This document shows, piece by piece, positions 1-8,456 of a stretch of DNA of 64,000 bases. How positions within the stretch are numbered: the first letter of the stretch is position 1; each line of letters opens with the position of its first letter. The position numbers and the translations under genes were made by a program. The stretch spans positions 930,001-994,000 of the forward strand of contig NZ_JBHSXH010000015.1 of the NCBI RefSeq assembly GCF_042662625.1, written 5' to 3'. Below the pieces are notes generated by a model, which worked only from the letters and a program-made list of their open reading frames with translations, ran no database searches and was not told the DNA's origin. The DNA comes from Halopelagius fulvigenes (GTDB lineage: Archaea > Halobacteriota > Halobacteria > Halobacteriales > Haloferacaceae).

Positions 1-1000
1 CTTCGCTCTCGTGGACGAACGACTCCTCGGCCTGCCACTGGCGGCAGTCGAGCGCGTACGCCCCGCCCGCGGGCGCGATATCCCGCACCTCGGTCATGGC
101 GAAGAGACCGACGTCGGGCTCCCTGTCGCCGATGGAGCGCCGGTAGAGCAGGTCGTATATCTCGGCGCTCGTCTCCGGGTCGACGCCCTTGTACAGCAGG
201 TCCTGATTCGGGATGAGGTCGTCTTTGACTGCCTGCGGGAGGTCGTAGACGTACCGGTCGTACTCGGGCGTGAAGTGCTGGAGGCCGAGCTTCGAGTACT
301 CCATCGGGAAGAACCCCTCCGACCGGGTCAGCCAGTCGAGGCGGTAGCTGTGGTCCGACTGGCGCTCCAGGAGGTCTTGAAACACCTCGGCGGCGCTCTG
401 TCCCGACCCGACGACGGTGACCGAGTCGGCCGCGAGCGCTCGCTCGCGGTTGTGGCGGTACTTCGACGTGTGGAACACGTCCTCCTCCGGGTGGCCACGG
501 AGGTGTTCGGGGACGGACGGTCGGGAGCCGATTCCGAGAGCGAGGCTCTCGCCGCGGTACTCGAACCGTTCGCCGGTATCGGGGTGGCGGGCGGTGACGA
601 CGTAGTGGTCGCGGTCGGCGTCCCACCGAACCTCGGTGACCTCGCGATTGAACCGACAGCTGTCGAGGTTCGCTACGACCCACCGGAGGTAGTCGTTGTA
701 CTCCCGCCGGGGGATCTGGAACGTCTCGTAGAAGTAGAACTCGTAGATGCGGCCCGTCTCCCGGAGGTAGTTGAGGTAGCTGTGGGGGTTCGTCGGGTCC
801 GCGAGCGTGACCAGATCCGCGAGGAACGGCACTTCGAGCGTCGTCCCCTCCAGCAGCATCCCCTCGTGCCAGTTGAACTCGGCGTCGCGTTCGAGGAAGG
901 CGGCCTCGACGTCCTCCTCGACGCCGTCTATCATGGCCGCGAGGCCGAGGTTGAACGGTCCGAGGCCGACGCCGACGACGTCGTACGCCTCGTCGGTCAT
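1..1000 (-). CDS. iucD: L-lysine/L-ornithine/diamine N-hydroxylase (siderophore), C-terminus cut by window edge
   Basis: Flavin-dependent N-monooxygenase that would hydroxylate a diamine-derived amine to the N-hydroxy group of a hydroxamate siderophore. The N-terminus has the FAD motif GVGLGPFNLGL (about residues 10-20), and a NADPH-type motif GSGQSAAEV lies near residue 200. About 333 residues are visible of a family length near 440, so the C-terminal part lies left of the window. The ATG overlaps the stop of the upstream acyltransferase gene (ATGA), so it is the fifth gene of the siderophore operon. With a diaminobutyrate aminotransferase and decarboxylase upstream, the natural substrate is probably 1,3-diaminopropane rather than lysine; that is inference from the pathway. 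Confidence 0.9.
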   Translation of the reverse strand, partial: MTDEAYDVVGVGLGPFNLGLAAMIDGVEEDVEAAFLERDAEFNWHEGMLLEGTTLEVPFLADLVTLADPTNPHSYLNYLRETGRIYEFYFYETFQIPRREYNDYLRWVVANLDSCRFNREVTEVRWDADRDHYVVTARHPDTGERFEYRGESLALGIGSRPSVPEHLRGHPEEDVFHTSKYRHNRERALAADSVTVVGSGQSAAEVFQDLLERQSDHSYRLDWLTRSEGFFPMEYSKLGLQHFTPEYDRYVYDLPQAVKDDLIPNQDLLYKGVDPETSAEIYDLLYRRSIGDREPDVGLFAMTEVRDIAPAGGAYALDCRQWQAEESFVHESE

Positions 1001-1632
1001 TCGGCGCTCACCCCCCGCGTCCGCGCAGTCGTCGGGTCGGCGAGCACCTCGGACTCGAACCGATCGCGCTCGCAGACCAGCAACAGCGCGTCCTTCTCGG
1101 CTTCGTCGAAGCGGAACTCCGTCCGCGGTTCGAACCCGCACTCCTCGAAGACGTGGACGACGCGTTCGTTGCGGACGTCCGGTTCCGCGATCACGCGGTC
1201 CGTCTCGGGGTGGCGGAACTGCATGGCGACGACCGCCCGCATCAGCGGGAGCGCGTACCCGCGGCCCAGGTACTCCTCGGGGCCGATGAGCAGGTGGACC
1301 CCCCGGTCGGCCGGGTCGGCGTCGTAGTGGTTCGCCACGTCGTCGTCGGCCGCCCAGTAGCACTCCCAGTAGCTCATCGGGACGTGGTCGAGACAGCCGA
1401 CGTACGGCGTGAGGTGGTCGTCCGCGAGTTTCTCCGCGAGGCGGTCGCGGAACGCGGGCAGCGGTAGGTCGAGCTGCCAGTACGGTTTCACGTGGTCGCT
1501 CCCGAGCCACGCGTGGAGGCGGCCGAGGTCGCGCTCCAACGACGCCGGACGGAGCGAAATCGTCTTCTCGATGCTTCGGTCGTACGTCTGGTAGTCGTAC
1601 GCCGCCGCGATGGTCGCGTCTGGGCCTGTCAT
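997..1632 (-). CDS. iucB: GNAT-family siderophore N-acyltransferase (IucB/RhbD-like)
   Basis: 211-residue GNAT acetyltransferase expected to acetylate the N-hydroxylated diamine before condensation with citrate. A typical acyl-CoA binding loop, EYLGRGYALPL, sits near residue 130, and the fold ends with the conserved FEECGF segment. The ATG at 1632 overlaps the stop of the IucA/IucC gene and its own stop overlaps the iucD start, both as ATGA. A longer reading frame extends upstream of this ATG, but it runs antiparallel-like through the synthetase gene with arginine-rich composition and was not used. Confidence 0.88.
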   Translation of the reverse strand: MTGPDATIAAAYDYQTYDRSIEKTISLRPASLERDLGRLHAWLGSDHVKPYWQLDLPLPAFRDRLAEKLADDHLTPYVGCLDHVPMSYWECYWAADDDVANHYDADPADRGVHLLIGPEEYLGRGYALPLMRAVVAMQFRHPETDRVIAEPDVRNERVVHVFEECGFEPRTEFRFDEAEKDALLLVCERDRFESEVLADPTTARTRGVSAE

Positions 1633-3446
1633 CTGTCGAGTTCGGTGACGAGCGGGTTCTTCACGTCTGCGTAGACGGACTGGTTCTCCAGGTCGTTCTC
1701 CAGTTCGTCCAATCCCCGGAAGCGGGTGAGCAGGTTCGCCTTGCAGGGGACGGTCGGCGACTCCAAGAGCGGGTCGAGGAACTCCGAGGAGGGGCGGTCG
1801 TACCGTTCGCGCGCCCGTTCGAGTTCGTCGCGGAGGAGCCCCAACAGGCGTCGCTCCCCGACGAGGCCGGCGGAGCCGAACGCGTTGACCACGCCGAGGG
1901 CGTTGTTGAGAATCACGTAGTAGCGGAGTCGCTCGTCGGCGACGGCGTCCGAACAGACGGTGTCCGCGCGTTCGCCGACGCTGGGCAGGTACGCTTCGAC
2001 CTCGGGATAGACCGACGCGGGGAAGTAGAAGCCCTGATTGTCGCGGTAGCGGAACTCCGCGGGGTACCCCTCCTCGTCGAGCGTGAGCACGGAGTTCTGC
2101 TGGTGGGCCTCGACGCCGACCCCCTGTGCGAGGTAGAGCCACACCACGGGGCGGACCGATATCCGAAGGTAGCGGCGGAACCACTCCGCGCTCACCTCGT
2201 CGGCGGGCCGGCCCTCCCGGTCGGCGATGGACGCGACCAGCCGACCGAGACGTGAGCGCCCGGCGACGGCGTCCTGACAGAGCGAGACGAGCGGCGTCGC
2301 GTTCTCCGCGGCGTCGCCTCGGAACGGGTTGGCCCGCAGGACCGTCTCCAGCCCCGACTCGCGCCCGTCGCCGACGTCGAGCGCGAGGTACGCGGGGTCG
2401 CGCACGATATCGAAGTCCGGGAACGCCGCTTCGAGTTCGTCGCCGAAGTCGGTGTCCAGCAGTTCGGCGACGGCGACCCCCCGTTCGAGTTCGGGGCGCT
2501 TGTTCGTCCGGACGGAGTTCGTTATCTGCACGTTCAGCGACGACTTCACCATGAACGGGGCGTCCTCGCTGTAGAGCGTCCGGACCGACGTGGTCGGGTA
2601 GAACTCCCGACCGACCGCTCCGAGGTGTTCGAGCCCGTCGCCGAGATGGCGCCGGACGCGCTCTCGTTCGAGGAGGTGCTTCGCCTGCCACGGGTGGACG
2701 GGCAGGAGCGCGTCCTCGCTTTCGACGTGTTCGGCGACGAACGACGCGGGGACGTCGGGGTCGTCGCGGAGGGCGTCTTTCACCCACGCCGCGGCGCTCC
2801 GGTCGAGCGCCGAGTCGGCCGAGACGAGGTCCGGGGCCGCCCTGAAGTAGTGCAGCGGGAACGACCCGCGCAGTTCCGGCGCGTACGTCGCCCGATTTCG
2901 CGCCGCGATGCCCCGCCGACTCTTCGGCGTCGGGTGGCGGTGGTGGCCGAAGACGAGCGCCTGCTCGGCGTCGCGGAACGAGAGCTGTTCGGCGTAGAGT
3001 CGCTCCTCGTCACCCCCGCGCGCCGCGACGAACGACTCGACGCTTCGCTTGCTGCGGAGGACGCGCTCTAACAGCTCGTCCGGGACGGCGTCGCCGTCGC
3101 TCGCGACGGTGAGGTCCTTCACCACGAGCGACGCGAGCGTCGCCGCGTCGGCCGGATGCGCCTTCTTCTCCTCCGCGAGGCGGTACCGGACGGGCGTCTC
3201 GAACAGGTGACGCTCGGTCGGCGAGCGGTGTACGAGCGGCGCGAGTAGTTCGACACCCTGCTCGGGGAGCGTCGTGCGGAGGATGCCGTCGGGACCGGGT
3301 TCGACGCCGCCGACGGCCGCGTCGGCGACTTCGTAGTCGCCCGTCTCGCGCAGGTAGCAGTTGAGGAAGGCGTGGACGGTGGCGGCGTCGGCCCGGTCCG
3401 ACGGGTCGACGTCGGACTCCCCGCGCCGTTCGGCTCCGAGGCTCAC
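1629..3446 (-). CDS. iucA: IucA/IucC family NRPS-independent siderophore synthetase
   Basis: 605 residues, the usual size for this ATP-dependent family that condenses citrate with hydroxamate amines. Visible hallmarks are FGHHRHPTPKSRRG near residue 170 (ATP phosphate binding), LPVHPWQ, MVKSSLNVQITNSVRT and VEAHQQNSVL. Translation starts with GTG at 3446, which overlaps the stop of the decarboxylase gene (GTGA). Only one synthetase is in the window; a second (IucC type), needed for a symmetrical dihydroxamate such as schizokinen, would be expected beyond the left edge. Product identity is inference from gene content. Confidence 0.9.
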   Translation of the reverse strand: MSLGAERRGESDVDPSDRADAATVHAFLNCYLRETGDYEVADAAVGGVEPGPDGILRTTLPEQGVELLAPLVHRSPTERHLFETPVRYRLAEEKKAHPADAATLASLVVKDLTVASDGDAVPDELLERVLRSKRSVESFVAARGGDEERLYAEQLSFRDAEQALVFGHHRHPTPKSRRGIAARNRATYAPELRGSFPLHYFRAAPDLVSADSALDRSAAAWVKDALRDDPDVPASFVAEHVESEDALLPVHPWQAKHLLERERVRRHLGDGLEHLGAVGREFYPTTSVRTLYSEDAPFMVKSSLNVQITNSVRTNKRPELERGVAVAELLDTDFGDELEAAFPDFDIVRDPAYLALDVGDGRESGLETVLRANPFRGDAAENATPLVSLCQDAVAGRSRLGRLVASIADREGRPADEVSAEWFRRYLRISVRPVVWLYLAQGVGVEAHQQNSVLTLDEEGYPAEFRYRDNQGFYFPASVYPEVEAYLPSVGERADTVCSDAVADERLRYYVILNNALGVVNAFGSAGLVGERRLLGLLRDELERARERYDRPSSEFLDPLLESPTVPCKANLLTRFRGLDELENDLENQSVYADVKNPLVTELDR

Positions 3447-4930
3447 GCCGCCACCTCCCGGTCGGCGGCGACGGCGGACCCGCAGTCCCGAACGGCCTCC
3501 AGCATCGCTGCGACGTCGTCGAGCGTCGCGGTCGGGTTCAGGAGCGTGAACTTCAGGCTGGTCACTCCGCCGACGTCGGTCCGGGCCACGACCGCGCGGC
3601 CGTCCCGGAGGAGCTCCCGCCGAACGGCGGCGTTCAGCCGACTCACGGCCCCGTCGTCCATGCCGTCCCGCGGGCGATAGCGGAAGACGACGGCGTTCAG
3701 CGTCGGGTCGCCCAGCAGCTCGAAGTCGTCGGCCGCGTCCACGAGCTCCGCGGCCTCGTCGGCCAGTTCGAGGGTCCGTTCGACGAGGGTCGCCAGTCCC
3801 GTCCGCCCGAGGGCGCGGAACGCGACGTAGGGCTTCAGCGCGTCGAAGCGGCGCGTCGTCTGGACCGACTTCGCGACGAGGTTCGGGACGCCCGCCTCGT
3901 CGTGTTCCTCGGGGTTGAGGTACGCGGCGTTGCGGGCCATCCACTCGAAGTCGTCGCCGTCGCGGAGCAGGAACGCCCCGCAGCTGATGGGCTGGTAGAA
4001 CAGCTTGTGGAAGTCGACGGCGACGGAGTCCGCCCGCCCGATTCCGTCGAGGAGGTGGTCGTAGTCGTCGCTCAACGCGAGGGCACCGCCGTAGGCCGCG
4101 TCCACGTGGAACCACAGGTCGCGTTCGGCCGCCCGGTCGGCGAGGGCCGCGAGGGGGTCGACGCTCCCGAAGTCGGTGGTCCCCGCGGTGCCGACGAGGG
4201 CGAACGGTTCGGCGTCGCGTTCGTCGAGCTCCGCGAGCGTCGAATCGAGCGCGTCGGGGTCCATCCGACGGTCGTCGTCGGTCGGAACGGTGACCACCGC
4301 GCGCTCCCCGAGTCCGAGGTGGTGGGCGGCCTGCTTCCCGGTGAAGTGCGCCTCCTCCGAGCAGAGGACGCGGAGCGATTCGGCCGCCGCCGGGAGGCCG
4401 TCGGCCTGCACGTTCCGACCGAAGCGCCGGTCGCAGTGGCGGTCCCGGGCGAGCAGCAGTGCCTGAAAGTTCGACTGGGTGCCGCCGCTCGTGAAGACGC
4501 CGTCGGCCCCCGCCGGGAGCCCGAACAGGTCGCAGAGCGCGCCGACGACCCGTTCTTCGAGGACCGTCGCGGCGGGCGCTTGGTCGAAGGAGTCGAGCGA
4601 CTGATTCGTCGCGGCGAGAAGCGTCTCCGCGACCAGTCCGGGAATCATCGGCGGGCACTGGAGGTGGGCCGCACAGCGAGGGTTCGACGCGTCGACGGAG
4701 TGGGCCAGAACGCGCTCCGTCACCTCGTCTATCGCCGCGTCGAGGCCGCGCCCGTCCTCCGGAACGACGGGGTCGTCGAACTGCGCGGCGAGCGCGTCCG
4801 GCGACGTTCCCGAGTAGGGGTCGTCGCCGTCGGCGAAGGAGTCGAGGACGGCCTCGACCGCCCGACCCATCGCCTCGCGGTACGCGGCACCGCCTCGGTC
4901 GCTCCCGAGGAACAGTTCGTCGGCGCTCAT
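3443..4930 (-). CDS. ddc: L-2,4-diaminobutyrate decarboxylase (PLP group II decarboxylase)
   Basis: 495-residue PLP enzyme of the glutamate/aromatic amino acid decarboxylase superfamily. It shows the substrate/PLP segment HVDAAYGGAL and the Schiff-base lysine in VDFHKLFYQP, followed by SCGAFLL. Paired with diaminobutyrate aminotransferase it would make 1,3-diaminopropane for the siderophore. The start ATG at 4930 overlaps the stop of dat (ATGA), and its own stop overlaps the GTG of the synthetase gene. Related proteins decarboxylate aromatic amino acids or glutamate; the operon context is what selects diaminobutyrate. Confidence 0.88.
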   Translation of the reverse strand: MSADELFLGSDRGGAAYREAMGRAVEAVLDSFADGDDPYSGTSPDALAAQFDDPVVPEDGRGLDAAIDEVTERVLAHSVDASNPRCAAHLQCPPMIPGLVAETLLAATNQSLDSFDQAPAATVLEERVVGALCDLFGLPAGADGVFTSGGTQSNFQALLLARDRHCDRRFGRNVQADGLPAAAESLRVLCSEEAHFTGKQAAHHLGLGERAVVTVPTDDDRRMDPDALDSTLAELDERDAEPFALVGTAGTTDFGSVDPLAALADRAAERDLWFHVDAAYGGALALSDDYDHLLDGIGRADSVAVDFHKLFYQPISCGAFLLRDGDDFEWMARNAAYLNPEEHDEAGVPNLVAKSVQTTRRFDALKPYVAFRALGRTGLATLVERTLELADEAAELVDAADDFELLGDPTLNAVVFRYRPRDGMDDGAVSRLNAAVRRELLRDGRAVVARTDVGGVTSLKFTLLNPTATLDDVAAMLEAVRDCGSAVAADREVAA

Positions 4931-6300
4931 GCGGTCACCTCCCGCGTCGAACGCCGCCCGTTGGCGACGGCCTCGACGGCTTCCTCGAAGATGGCCGCGA
5001 CGTCGTCGGCCTGCCCTTCCGAGAGGATCAACGGCGGGAGGAAACGCGCCGTGGCGCTTCCGCGGCCGCCGAGTTCGACGATGAGGCCGCGCTCGAAGCA
5101 CTCCGCTTGGACCGCTTCGGCGAAGTCGCCGTCGGGCGCGTGCGGGCCCGGACCCCGCCAGTCGGCGTCCTCGTCCACGAACTCGACGCCGAGCATGAGG
5201 CCCCGGCCGCGAACGTCGCCGACGGCGTCGAAGCGGTCGGCGGTGGACTCGAGGCTCTCGCGCAGGCGGGCACCGACCTCGGCGGCGCGGTCGTCGAGGT
5301 CATGTTCGAGGACGTAGTCGATGGTCGCCTCGCCGGCGGCCATCGCGAGTTGGTTCCCCCGGAAGGTACCGGCGTGAGCCCCCGGCTCCCAAACGTCGAG
5401 CGACTCGTCGTAGACGACCACCGCCAGCGGGAGGCCGCCCCCGACCGCCTTCGAGAGAGTGACCACGTCGGGCGCGATGTCCGCGTGTTCGAAGGCGTAC
5501 ATCTCACCCGTGCGGCCCAGCCCCGCCTGAATCTCGTCTACGATCAGGGGGACGTCGCGTTCGCGGGTGATGCGTCGCATCTCGCGGAGCCACTCGTCGG
5601 GTGCCGGTACCGCGCCCGCCTCACCTTGGACCGGTTCGAGAATCATCCCCGCGGGCTCGGTGATGCCGCTCTCGGGGTCGTCGAGGAGGTTCTCGACGTA
5701 TCGGCTCGCGATTCGATGGCCCTCCTCGCCGCCGACGCCGAAGGGACAGCGGTAGTCGGAGGGGTACGGGAGGTGGTGAACGTCGCTCATCAGTCCGGAG
5801 ATGGGCTCCTTGGCGTCGGTGTCGCCCATCAGGCTGAGCGCGCCGTTCGTCATCCCGTGGTAAGCGCCCTGGAACCCCAGCACGCTCCGGTTACCCGTCG
5901 CCGTCTTCACGAGTTTCAGGGCCGCTTCGACGGCGTCGGTCCCCGCCGGGCTACAGAACTGAATCTTCGCCGAGTCGGCGAACGCCGACGGGAGACTGTC
6001 GAACAGCGAATCGACGAATCGCTCCTTCGCGGGCGTGGTGATGTCGAGGGTGTGGAGCGGTCGGTCCGCGTTCAGGGTTCGCTCCATCGCCTCGACGACC
6101 CTCGGGTGGTTGTGCCCGAGGGCGAGGGTGCCCGCGCCCGCCAGACAGTCGTAGTACTCGTCGCCGTCCATATCGGTCACGGTCACGCCGCGCGCCTCGC
6201 GGATAGCCAACGGGAGGTGGCGCGGATACGTTCGCGCGTTGGACTCCCGTTCTGCCTGCTGGGCGAGAATCGTCTCGTTCCCGCGTTCGAGGTAGCTCAC
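4927..6300 (-). CDS. dat: Diaminobutyrate--2-oxoglutarate aminotransferase
   Basis: 457-residue class III PLP aminotransferase making L-2,4-diaminobutyrate from aspartate semialdehyde. The cofactor lysine is in VVTLSKAVGGGLPLAVV, preceded by the aspartate of LIVDEIQAGLGRTG. The start is GTG at 6300, in the context GTGA with the stop of a short upstream frame (6297-6371). No in-frame ATG lies upstream before the promoter. It is the first large gene of the five-gene siderophore run and lies directly behind two iron-box palindromes, so iron-dependent repression is likely. Confidence 0.9.
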   Translation of the reverse strand: MSYLERGNETILAQQAERESNARTYPRHLPLAIREARGVTVTDMDGDEYYDCLAGAGTLALGHNHPRVVEAMERTLNADRPLHTLDITTPAKERFVDSLFDSLPSAFADSAKIQFCSPAGTDAVEAALKLVKTATGNRSVLGFQGAYHGMTNGALSLMGDTDAKEPISGLMSDVHHLPYPSDYRCPFGVGGEEGHRIASRYVENLLDDPESGITEPAGMILEPVQGEAGAVPAPDEWLREMRRITRERDVPLIVDEIQAGLGRTGEMYAFEHADIAPDVVTLSKAVGGGLPLAVVVYDESLDVWEPGAHAGTFRGNQLAMAAGEATIDYVLEHDLDDRAAEVGARLRESLESTADRFDAVGDVRGRGLMLGVEFVDEDADWRGPGPHAPDGDFAEAVQAECFERGLIVELGGRGSATARFLPPLILSEGQADDVAAIFEEAVEAVANGRRSTREVTA

Positions 6301-6371
6301 GGGGAGCCACCTCCGCGGTTCGGCGTTCCTACCGCCCGGAGCCGTCGCTCCTGCTGTCGAATCTGGCGCAT
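6297..6371 (-). CDS. Possible 24-residue leader peptide ahead of dat
   Basis: A short frame from ATG at 6371 encodes a basic peptide beginning MRQIRQQERR and ending GGGSP. Its stop overlaps the GTG of dat as GTGA, the same junction type as the downstream genes in this operon. A TATA-like ATTTACAAT lies about 25-33 bases upstream, so the ATG could be at or near the 5' end of the transcript. A second ATG at 6376 opens a different 15-codon frame. The junction pattern supports translation and coupling; the peptide resembles nothing I recognise, and it may be only a ribosome-loading device. Confidence 0.4.
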   Translation of the reverse strand: MRQIRQQERRLRAVGTPNRGGGSP

Positions 6372-6378
6372 GCCATGT

Positions 6379-6394
6379 TTTAGGCTCGCCTAAA
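6379..6394. promoter_or_regulatory. Iron-box operator 1 (DtxR/Idr type)
   Basis: TTTAGGCTCGCCTAAA is a perfect palindrome of 7-bp arms around a 2-bp centre and matches the TTAGGC..GCCTAA core of DtxR/Idr iron boxes. It lies between the TATA-like element and the first ATG, over the expected transcription start, where a bound repressor would block initiation. Confidence 0.8.
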
Positions 6395-6396
6395 CC

Positions 6397-6406
6397 ATTG
6401 TAAATC
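6397..6406 (-). promoter_or_regulatory. TATA-like element of the siderophore operon
   Basis: On the minus strand this reads ATTTACAATG, an AT-rich element in a GC-rich context, about 25-33 bases before the ATGs at 6376 and 6371. It is flanked on each side by an iron-box palindrome. Confidence 0.55.
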
Positions 6407-6413
6407 TGCCGGA

Positions 6414-6431
6414 TTTTAGGGAGCCCTAAAA
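6414..6431. promoter_or_regulatory. Iron-box operator 2 (DtxR/Idr type)
   Basis: TTTTAGGGAGCCCTAAAA is a perfect palindrome with 8-bp arms and a 2-bp centre. Its centre is 36 bp from that of operator 1, and it covers the region just upstream of the TATA/BRE. The core differs from operator 1 only in the inner pair (GGG/CCC against GGC/GCC). Confidence 0.75.
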
Positions 6432-6850
6432 CTGATGTAGATGTCCGTCGTTCGTCGTCCGTATCTAATCTTTCGGACGAGAGACGCGAGGAGGAGGACG
6501 CGCCGGGGGAGACGGCGCGAGGGATTCGCGCGACTGCTTTCCGCGTGCGGCGGGCGCGCCGCGAGAGGGATAGGAGTCGCCCTCCCCGCGGAACCGTCGG
6601 GGCGGTTCAGTCGGCACTGCGAGAACGAAACGGAGTCCTCTCTCGGCGTCGTTCTCCGTTCGCTCGTCCGAACCCGGCCGTTACGGCGGGCGGTCGAAAC
6701 CTGGTACTACCGGCACGAGGTGTACGAGAGTACGTCGGACTCCGACCGCGAGTGCGACGGGAAGCCGGCGCCTTGTTCGAGGTGAAAGCGAGAAGGAGTG
6801 TACGCGACCGGTAAGCAGCGCCGTCTTCGTCGCGCAGGAACCCGCGTTCC
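6432..6850. other. Gene-free interval between siderophore operon and regulator cluster
   Basis: About 420 bases. Open frames exist on both strands, but all give arginine-rich or proline-rich peptides unlike the acidic proteins around them, and none has a convincing promoter. I see no gene, tRNA or repeat here. Confidence 0.5.
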
Positions 6851-7207
6851 CTAGTCGGGATCGCGCAGGTGGGGGTTGCGGGAGACCGTATAGGGCCACC
6901 CTTCTAACTCCGACGCCGCTTTGAGCAACTGATCTCTCCGTTCGCTCTTGGTGAGGGACACCTCGTCCTCGTTCTGTTCGATGATGCTCAACTCGCGTAA
7001 CAGGGGGAAGTGAAAGTGAACTAATCGGACGTGGGCGCGTTCGATGTCCTCCTCGCTGAGCGATTCCGGCGAGATACGGTGTCTGCGGGCGGCGACCCGG
7101 CGAGCGAGCTCTTCTTCGGCCACCCCTCCGTCCGTGCGTACGAGTTCGTGGAGCAGAATCTGACGGTCAGCGCTGCCGAGGATCCGAAACGCCTCCGTCT
7201 CCTTCAT
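6851..7207 (-). CDS. Small winged-helix protein, DUF7344-like
   Basis: 118 residues if started at ATG 7207 (MKETEAFRILGS). The protein has the haloarchaeal winged-helix pattern: an N-terminal helix (ADRQILLHEL), a recognition region with EEELARRVAARR, and the family segment in which HIP/HLPKL is replaced by HFPLLREL. A TATA-like TTTATCAA at 7231-7240 places this ATG at the 5' end of the transcript; longer frames upstream are less acidic and lack a promoter. The target is unknown. It is the first of three related regulators within 3 kb. Confidence 0.7.
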   Translation of the reverse strand: MKETEAFRILGSADRQILLHELVRTDGGVAEEELARRVAARRHRISPESLSEEDIERAHVRLVHFHFPLLRELSIIEQNEDEVSLTKSERRDQLLKAASELEGWPYTVSRNPHLRDPD

Positions 7208-7321
7208 CAGTACACGGAAAACGATTTTCGTTGATAAAGCAATCGTGGCTAGGTGCTTGGGTATCCGCCACGATATCCTCCATATACCATCAAAACTGAA
7301 GTGTGTTGTCATCTGCCACTG

Positions 7322-7492
7322 ATAGACGTAGACGGGTTTCGGACGACGTGGGCCGACGACGTGACCGAAAGCGTCGTCCTCGCGTCGGATTCGGGCATCA
7401 CCGCCGCGGCGTTCGACGAGACGCTCGCAGAGCGCTCAACCGACGCCCGATCCGCCGCTCTCTCCCCGAATCTGGAGACTGTGGACCCCTGA
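7322..7492 (+). other. Possible relic of a coding sequence
   Basis: The frame ending at 7492 (stop TGA) has haloarchaeal codon bias and acidic composition (TWADDVTESVVLASDSG and onward) for about 55 codons. It has no credible start, because the sequence before 7322 is AT-rich and off-pattern. It could be a truncated gene end or chance. It lies in the 304-base interval between two divergently placed features that otherwise holds only the promoter of the 6851-7207 gene. Confidence 0.2.
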
Positions 7493-7511
7493 AGACCGCG
7501 AAAGAGAGGCG

Positions 7512-7859
7512 TTAGATGTCGGTGAGCGTTTCGACGGCGCGTCGTGCCGAACTCGTCTCCTCAGTCGGAACGGCGAGACGGTCCTCGGGGGAGTACTCGA
7601 GAACGCCCGCCTCGTCTAACTTCGGCAGGTGGGAGTGGTGCAGTTTGATCTTCAGTCGCTCTCGTTCCGACCGAGAGGGGCCGTCGAGCGATACGTTCCG
7701 AGTCTCCGCGGCGACGCTCTCCGCCAACAGCGAGAGGCTCACGGGGGCGTCCTCCTCCGCGAGGATGCTGACTACGGTTCGTCGGTCTGTGTCGTCCAGG
7801 ACGGCGAGATAGTTACGAAGCGGTTGGTCGGACGAAGCGCCGTCTTGTTTGACTGCCAT
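7512..7859 (-). CDS. DUF7344-type winged-helix regulator
   Basis: 115 residues from ATG 7859 (MAVKQDG). It shows the family core DDTDRRTVVSILAE in the first helix and IKLHHSHLPKLDEAGVLEY, which forms the recognition helix and wing. AT-rich ATTATTTTAG around 7901-7911 is a plausible TATA, giving a short leader. DUF7344 proteins are haloarchaeal one-domain regulators without known ligands. A start 8 codons upstream is possible but adds a basic stretch. Confidence 0.75.
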   Translation of the reverse strand: MAVKQDGASSDQPLRNYLAVLDDTDRRTVVSILAEEDAPVSLSLLAESVAAETRNVSLDGPSRSERERLKIKLHHSHLPKLDEAGVLEYSPEDRLAVPTEETSSARRAVETLTDI

Positions 7860-8120
7860 TCTATCTCTACAACCGTTCCGCACCCCTGAAAGGTACGCGC
7901 CTAAAATAATTGGGCGGGTGGTGACTGTCCGCCGAGAGAAGAGTTCTCGCCGCCCTACAGACGAAGGACCGGTCGTCGCGCCCGGTCGGTGGGGCCCTCC
8001 GGCGCTCGGTTATCCGACAGTACGGGAAGCGTGGGTTGGGACGTCGGAGTAACATGTACGCGTTCGAACCAAAGTGAGTAGGTATCCACGCTACGAGACG
8101 GCTCGCCTTACGAACCGGTG

Positions 8121-8264
8121 ATGTACGTCCTCCGCTGCGTCTCTTGCGATTTCAACGCGACTGTCGATTCACTCTCCGGCGCACTCGATATCGTCGAAAG
8201 CCACCAGGACAGATACGGTGACCATCACTTCGTCGAGTTCGACAAAGTATCGGAAGACGAGTGA
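8121..8264 (+). CDS. 47-residue zinc-binding mini-protein
   Basis: ATG at 8121 opens a frame of 47 residues starting MYVLRCVSCDF. It has a CxxC pair near the N-terminus and histidines (SHQDRYGDHH) further on, suggesting one zinc site. The composition is acidic and haloarchaeal, with a clean stop. Halobacteria encode many such one- or two-CxxC micro-proteins, some affecting biofilm or stress behaviour; the role of this one is unknown. It stands alone between two regulators. Confidence 0.65.
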   Translation: MYVLRCVSCDFNATVDSLSGALDIVESHQDRYGDHHFVEFDKVSEDE

Positions 8265-8456
8265 GCCGCGATTCGTCACCCGGACGCGCGGGTCTCTCGT
8301 CGCCGGTAACCCGCCCATCTCTCTCGGGGCAGCATCTGCTCACTAGGTGGGGACTCGGTCCGTACGGAAGTCCGACCGTCGAGGAGCCAGTCTGCGACAT
8401 CGCCTCGTTTGCACTGTCATCAGTCCTTTACTGATAGCGAGTAACGATTCGGACGT

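Noticed and set aside
11..1327. Long plus-strand open frame opposite iucD and the acyltransferase
   Set aside because: It is the antisense shadow of two clear minus-strand genes; its protein is Val/Arg-rich without any family motif.
6441..6814. Overlapping plus-strand frames after the siderophore promoter
   Set aside because: Basic composition, no TATA or Shine-Dalgarno in place, and no motif; treated as non-coding.
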